DNA of 37,618 bases from Chloroflexota bacterium (GTDB taxonomy: Bacteria; Chloroflexota; Anaerolineae; Anaerolineales; Villigracilaceae). The position numbers and the translations under genes were made by a program. Location of the stretch: assembly GCA_016219545.1 (NCBI GenBank), contig JACRMH010000002.1:1-37618 (forward strand). The letters run 5' to 3'. Shown one piece after another: positions 34,174 through 37,618 of this stretch; the first letter of the stretch is position 1, and the number at the start of each line of letters is the position of its first letter. Below the pieces are notes generated by a model. The model was not told the origin of the DNA, did not search any database, and saw nothing but the letters and a program-made list of their open reading frames with translations.

Positions 34174-34831
34174 ACTTGCCCCGTCCATTCTCGCCTCGAA
34201 CTTTGCCCGCCTCGAATCTCATGTCCGTGAAGCCATCACCGCCGGGGCAGATTGGATTCATATTGACGTGATGGACGGTCACTTCGTCCCCAACATCACC
34301 ATCGGTCCGCTGATTGTTGAAGCCTTGCGTCCCCTAAGCAAAGAGACTGGCGCATTGCTCGATGTTCATTTAATGATCGAAGAACCGGATCGTTATCTGG
34401 AGGATTTTGTACAGGCTGGCGCTGACATTGTTACGGTGCATGTCGAAACCTGTCATCACTTGCATCGGACCATCCAGCGCATCAAGGAATTGGGGGCCAA
34501 AGCCGGGGTCACGTTGAACCCATCCACATCGCTCACCACGCTGGAACAAATTCTGCCGGATGTGGACCTTGTGCTGATCATGTCCGTCAACCCCGGGTTT
34601 GGCGGGCAGAAATATATTCCATCTTCAACGGTGAAGATCCGCCGCTTGCGTCGGATGCTGGATTCAATCGAATCAAAGGCCTGGCTGGAAGTGGATGGGG
34701 GAGTCCATGCGGGGAACGCGGCCGAAGTGGTGCAGGCGGGCGCGGATGTGCTGGTGGCCGGAAGCGCCGTCTTTGGCGGAAAAAATTCAGTCGCTGAAAA
34801 TGTGTCCGCTTTACGAAAGGCGATTCACTAA
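34166..34831 (+). CDS. rpe: Ribulose-phosphate 3-epimerase
   Basis: Interconverts xylulose-5-phosphate and ribulose-5-phosphate, feeding phosphoribulokinase. 221 residues, the normal size. TIM-barrel motifs: KLAPSILASNFARL at the start, HIDVMDGHFVPN (metal ligands), DVHLMIEEP, VNPGFGGQK, and VDGGVHAGNA with the phosphate-binding loop. The start is GTG 34166, overlapping the glpX2 stop by 8 bp; AGGAAAAGG lies upstream. A longer in-frame frame would begin at 34079 within glpX2 and is unlikely. It is the last gene of the Calvin-cycle cluster. Confidence 0.95.
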   Translation: MVKLAPSILASNFARLESHVREAITAGADWIHIDVMDGHFVPNITIGPLIVEALRPLSKETGALLDVHLMIEEPDRYLEDFVQAGADIVTVHVETCHHLHRTIQRIKELGAKAGVTLNPSTSLTTLEQILPDVDLVLIMSVNPGFGGQKYIPSSTVKIRRLRRMLDSIESKAWLEVDGGVHAGNAAEVVQAGADVLVAGSAVFGGKNSVAENVSALRKAIH

Positions 34832-34899
34832 CGTGAATCACGCCGGTAGCAGCGGACTCTTTCGGAGTTTTGTTTATTCCTGGCTTTTACCTTGTGCCG

Positions 34900-36471
34900 T
34901 CAAGATGCCAAAGCGTGCTCCACGCTTTGAACAATCGCTCCATTAGCAACCAACTGACGCGAAGCCTCGATAAATCCTGACATGGTCCTATCCGCTTCGA
35001 TAAAAGGGATGTGCTGTCTGAGAAGAGAATAAACGCCCCGAGTACCTTTTCCAAGGGTGGCTTGCGTTCCAATGACCTGCTTGCGGAAATCAATTCCCTG
35101 CGCCGCAGACATCAGCTCAATGGCAAGGATTCTCTCCACGTTGCTGAGAATATCCCGCAACTTGAGTCCAGCCGTCACTCCCATGCTGACATGGTCTTCC
35201 ACGTTCGCCGAAGTTGGAATCGTATCCACACTGGCGGGATGTGAAAGCACTTTGTTTTCGGTCACCAATGCGGCGGCGGTATATTGAAGGATCATGAAGC
35301 CTGAATTCAGTCCGCCCTCACGGGTAAGAAATGCCGGGAGCGTATGCGTGTTGGAGCATTCGTCGGTTAGGCGCATGATGCGTCTCTCAGAGATGTTGCC
35401 AAGTTCACTCACAGAAAACGCCAGGTAGTCCATCGCAATTGCCAGCGGCTCACCGTGAAAATTTCCGCCCGATAGAACGGAGATTTCCTCAGTGGCATCA
35501 TCGATAAAGATCAAAGGGTTATCCGTAACGGCATTCAATTCAATTTCAAAGACCCAGCGCGCATACGCGATCGCATCGCGTACAGCGCCATGCACTTGCG
35601 GCATACAACGCAATGTATAAGCATCCTGCACATTGAGCGAACCATGCTCGCGCGTAAATTGACTGTCCTTCAACAAACTTCGCAGATTACTTGCACATTC
35701 TTTTTGACGTGGAAACGGCCGCAGGTTATGAATGCGCTCGTCAAACGCAAGGTCGGTTCCATTCAACGCTTCGAGGCTTAAACACCCGGCAATGTCGGCG
35801 GTTTGACTGTACCGTTCGGCGCGCAAAGTTTCCAGCACGCCCAGCGCCGTCATCACTGAAGTGCCATTTGTCAACGCCAACCCCTCCTTCGCCGCAAGTG
35901 TGATCGGTTTTAATCCGGCGCGTTTGAATGCTTCCGCGCCCGAAATTTTTTCACCTTGATATTCCACAATCCCTTCGCCAATGATCGGCAGGCTCATATG
36001 CGCGAGCGGAGCGAGGTCGCCGCTTGCGCCAAGTGAGCCCTTCTCAGGGATGATGGGGTGAATCCCCGCATTCAACATGTCAACCAGTAATTGCAGGGTC
36101 GAGACGCGAATGCCTGAATGTCCACGCGCAAGAGTGTTGGCGCGGATGAGTATGATCGCGCGCGTCGTTGGAATATCAAATGCATCACCAACTCCAACTG
36201 CATGGCTTACGAGGATGTTGCGTTGAAGTTGCTCCACTTGAGCGGGCGGGATAATGCGGTCCTTGAATGCGCCGAAGCCGGTTGTGATGCCATAGGCGAT
36301 GGTCCCGCGCTCGAGCAGAGTCTGCACCGCATTCGCGGCTCTTGCGACCTTTTGGCCTGCTTCTGCTCCGATCTGCACTTGTGGCGCGTTGGGTTGACCA
36401 TATGCCACCGCCTGCACCTGATCAAAGGTCAGGCTGGCTCCGTCTAATTGAATTACGCTTGTTTTTGTCAT
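34900..36471 (-). CDS. hutH: Histidine ammonia-lyase
   Basis: Deaminates L-histidine to urocanate, the first step of histidine breakdown. 523 residues, slightly longer than the usual 510. The MIO cofactor triad Ala-Ser-Gly is at 149-151 in GSLGASGDLAPLAH; Tyr in IAYGITTGFGAF (about 60) is the conserved catalytic residue; GTSVMTALG and NFHGEPLAIAMDYL are typical. GGGAG precedes the ATG at 36471. No other hut gene is near, so the pathway is either dispersed or this is a related aromatic amino acid lyase; histidine is favoured by overall similarity. The last codons form a perfect 9-bp hairpin (34909-34917 with 34921-34929), without a T-run. It converges with rpe. Confidence 0.92.
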   Translation of the reverse strand: MTKTSVIQLDGASLTFDQVQAVAYGQPNAPQVQIGAEAGQKVARAANAVQTLLERGTIAYGITTGFGAFKDRIIPPAQVEQLQRNILVSHAVGVGDAFDIPTTRAIILIRANTLARGHSGIRVSTLQLLVDMLNAGIHPIIPEKGSLGASGDLAPLAHMSLPIIGEGIVEYQGEKISGAEAFKRAGLKPITLAAKEGLALTNGTSVMTALGVLETLRAERYSQTADIAGCLSLEALNGTDLAFDERIHNLRPFPRQKECASNLRSLLKDSQFTREHGSLNVQDAYTLRCMPQVHGAVRDAIAYARWVFEIELNAVTDNPLIFIDDATEEISVLSGGNFHGEPLAIAMDYLAFSVSELGNISERRIMRLTDECSNTHTLPAFLTREGGLNSGFMILQYTAAALVTENKVLSHPASVDTIPTSANVEDHVSMGVTAGLKLRDILSNVERILAIELMSAAQGIDFRKQVIGTQATLGKGTRGVYSLLRQHIPFIEADRTMSGFIEASRQLVANGAIVQSVEHALAS

Positions 36472-37155
36472 CTAATGCTCCCTTTTCCGTGTTTGATGTT
36501 TGTTCAATGAGATTCAACATCAAATTAAACTTTTTCGAAGATCATTCCCTGTATTTGGCAGTGTACCATACAGCATGAGCGCTTTATATTCGTGAATGAT
36601 CAAACAGCATGGCGGCGATATTGATATTCCATCAATAAACGGAGAGGATACAATTATTCCGGCATGGATTTCTTTCGCAATTAAACCCTGAATCATACGA
36701 ATCATGAATCATTGCAAAACGAATCACAGGAACTCGAGTCTCATTTGGTGGGAATCGAAAATGTTTAACCTTGCGATTTTTTAAGGTAGATATGTGCTTC
36801 ATGCTTCAAAAAGGCTGTTCATGCCCATATATGGGGGGGCGGATGATGCTGGTTACTGTGTTTGGCTGAAACGCCTGTTCTATCCTAAAGCATGATTATC
36901 AACGACTGCGCGATGTTTCTTTAACGTAGACCAACCTTAAAAAAACAAATCTTTTTAACCTAACGTAGGTCTAGCGCCTGTTATCAATTGAAAGTATCTG
37001 CTAGAATGTATTCACGCTGATATAACGGATGTATGCCCCATGCATCCAAATTCCTGTAAGAAACTTTTAAAAATAACATACCATCACTCCACAAGCCGCT
37101 ATCTAAAGGCGGGTTATTCAATGTACCCTACAATAATTCATACCGAGGAAATTTT
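36472..37155. promoter_or_regulatory. Intergenic region upstream of dnaA
   Basis: 684 bp without a convincing gene between divergent hutH and dnaA. Four GAATCAT/GAATCAC units at 36690, 36699, 36706 and 36721 form an iteron-like cluster. A TAACGTAG unit recurs at 36922 and 36961, with TAGACC/GGTCTA inverted (36927-36932, 36968-36973). I saw no TTATCCACA-type DnaA boxes. Near 36999-37007 the sequence TGCTAGAAT resembles an extended -10 element for dnaA. GAGGAA lies before the dnaA ATG. Confidence 0.5.
36999..37007 (+). promoter_or_regulatory. Possible extended -10 promoter of dnaA
   Basis: TGCTAGAAT fits the TGn-TATAAT pattern with one change; no good -35 at 17 bp. It lies about 150 bp upstream of the dnaA start, in the right direction. 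Confidence 0.35.
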
Positions 37156-37618
37156 ATGAACGCAGATCAGGCCTGGCACTCTGTACTCGCACAACTTCAA
37201 ATGGAAATGCCCCGCGCCTCTTATGATACCTGGGTGCGCGATACGCATCCCATTGCGTACGATAACGGTATGATTACCGTTGGCGTACGCAATGCTTATG
37301 CGCGGGACTGGTTGGAAAGCCGTCTTGCGAGTACTGTCAGCCGTTTATTGATAGGGATACTGAACTCGAATGTTTCAGTCAATTTCGTTGTTTCTCAAGC
37401 CGACGAGAACGATTCACATACCGACCCGGAGCCTGCCGCCTCGCCAATTGAGATTACCGCCCCCGAGCCAAAACCCCGCCACGTCAACCTCAACCCGCGT
37501 TACACCTTTGACACTTATGTGGTCGGCTCTGGAAACCGCCTTGCCCATGCGGCCTGTCAGGTTGTGGCAGAGAAACCAGCGCGAGCCTACAATCCGCTTT
37601 TCCTGTATGGCGGCGTGG
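37156..37618 (+). CDS. dnaA: Chromosomal replication initiator DnaA (5' part)
   Basis: The first 154 codons of dnaA; the gene runs off the right edge. Domain I (about 1-85) starts [20 protein letters not shown] with DTWVRDT and [11 protein letters not shown], typical for helicase-loading. A short, proline- and acid-rich linker (domain II, about 85-110) follows. Domain III starts with [22 protein letters not shown], then [11 protein letters not shown], stopping just before the Walker A loop. DnaA binds oriC and opens it. GAGGAA precedes the ATG. DnaA is often encoded near oriC, so the origin may be close, but no box cluster is seen upstream. Confidence 0.96.
   Translation, partial: MNADQAWHSVLAQLQMEMPRASYDTWVRDTHPIAYDNGMITVGVRNAYARDWLESRLASTVSRLLIGILNSNVSVNFVVSQADENDSHTDPEPAASPIEITAPEPKPRHVNLNPRYTFDTYVVGSGNRLAHAACQVVAEKPARAYNPLFLYGGV

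Noticed and set aside
34909..34929. Perfect 9-bp hairpin at the hutH 3' end as a terminator
   Set aside because: It lies within the coding sequence and has no following T-run on the hutH strand.
36472..37155. oriC with DnaA boxes
   Set aside because: I found no TTATCCACA-like boxes by eye; only the neighbourhood of dnaA suggests an origin.

Overview
The window looks like a chromosomal segment of an uncultured or little-studied Chloroflexota bacterium, probably of the Anaerolineae. This is inferred from gene content and protein style, not from a marker search. It ends at the 5' part of dnaA, so the right edge may lie near the replication origin. Coding density is high. I saw no rRNA, tRNA, CRISPR, prophage or transposase.

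Left part (1-10070): a truncated YnjB-like solute-binding lipoprotein; a mercuric-reductase-like flavoprotein coupled to a VTT/TVP38 membrane protein; a c-di-GMP pair (HD-GYP phosphodiesterase, PAS-PAS-GGDEF cyclase); a HAD phosphatase; a glutaredoxin-thioredoxin reductase fusion; and, divergently, gnd and zwf of the oxidative pentose phosphate pathway, closed by a strong bidirectional terminator. Two redox flavoproteins here carry in-frame lesions: the first lacks the stretch with the CxxxxC redox disulfide, and the second has a perfect 84-bp tandem duplication of its NADPH-binding motif.

Middle part (10069-26254): a minus-strand operon of a membrane protein, a glycogen-debranching-type enzyme and a GrdB-like protein whose reading frame crosses an in-frame UGA followed by a SECIS-like hairpin (probable selenoprotein). 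Then come a DUF3179 lipoprotein, a 0.9-kb stretch with no convincing gene, and an accessory run of small enzymes and regulators: CPBP protease, glycosyltransferase, two ABM-fold proteins, an alpha/beta hydrolase joined to the remnant of another, GNAT, SnoaL-like, MocR, DinB, WYL regulator, VOC and DUF1579.

Right part (26367-34831): a sensorless histidine kinase and NarL-type regulator lie directly upstream of a Calvin-Benson-Bassham cluster on the same strand: glpX1, cbbL, cbbS, prk, a ferredoxin/flavodoxin-NADP reductase, glpX2 and rpe. RuBisCO is form I of the green-like type with complete active-site residues and a very short (99 aa) small subunit. GlpX2 has lost several residues that are catalytic or substrate-binding in GlpX, so it may be a non-catalytic or re-purposed paralogue. 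Structured hairpins sit at the glpX1/cbbL, cbbL/cbbS and cbbS/prk junctions, suggesting tuned expression of the subunits. Finally, hutH lies on the opposite strand, then a 0.68-kb intergenic region leads into dnaA.

Together the window suggests a facultative autotroph that makes NADPH by two routes (ferredoxin via FNR, glucose-6-phosphate via Zwf/Gnd), fixes CO2 by the Calvin cycle, and stores and mobilises glucan.
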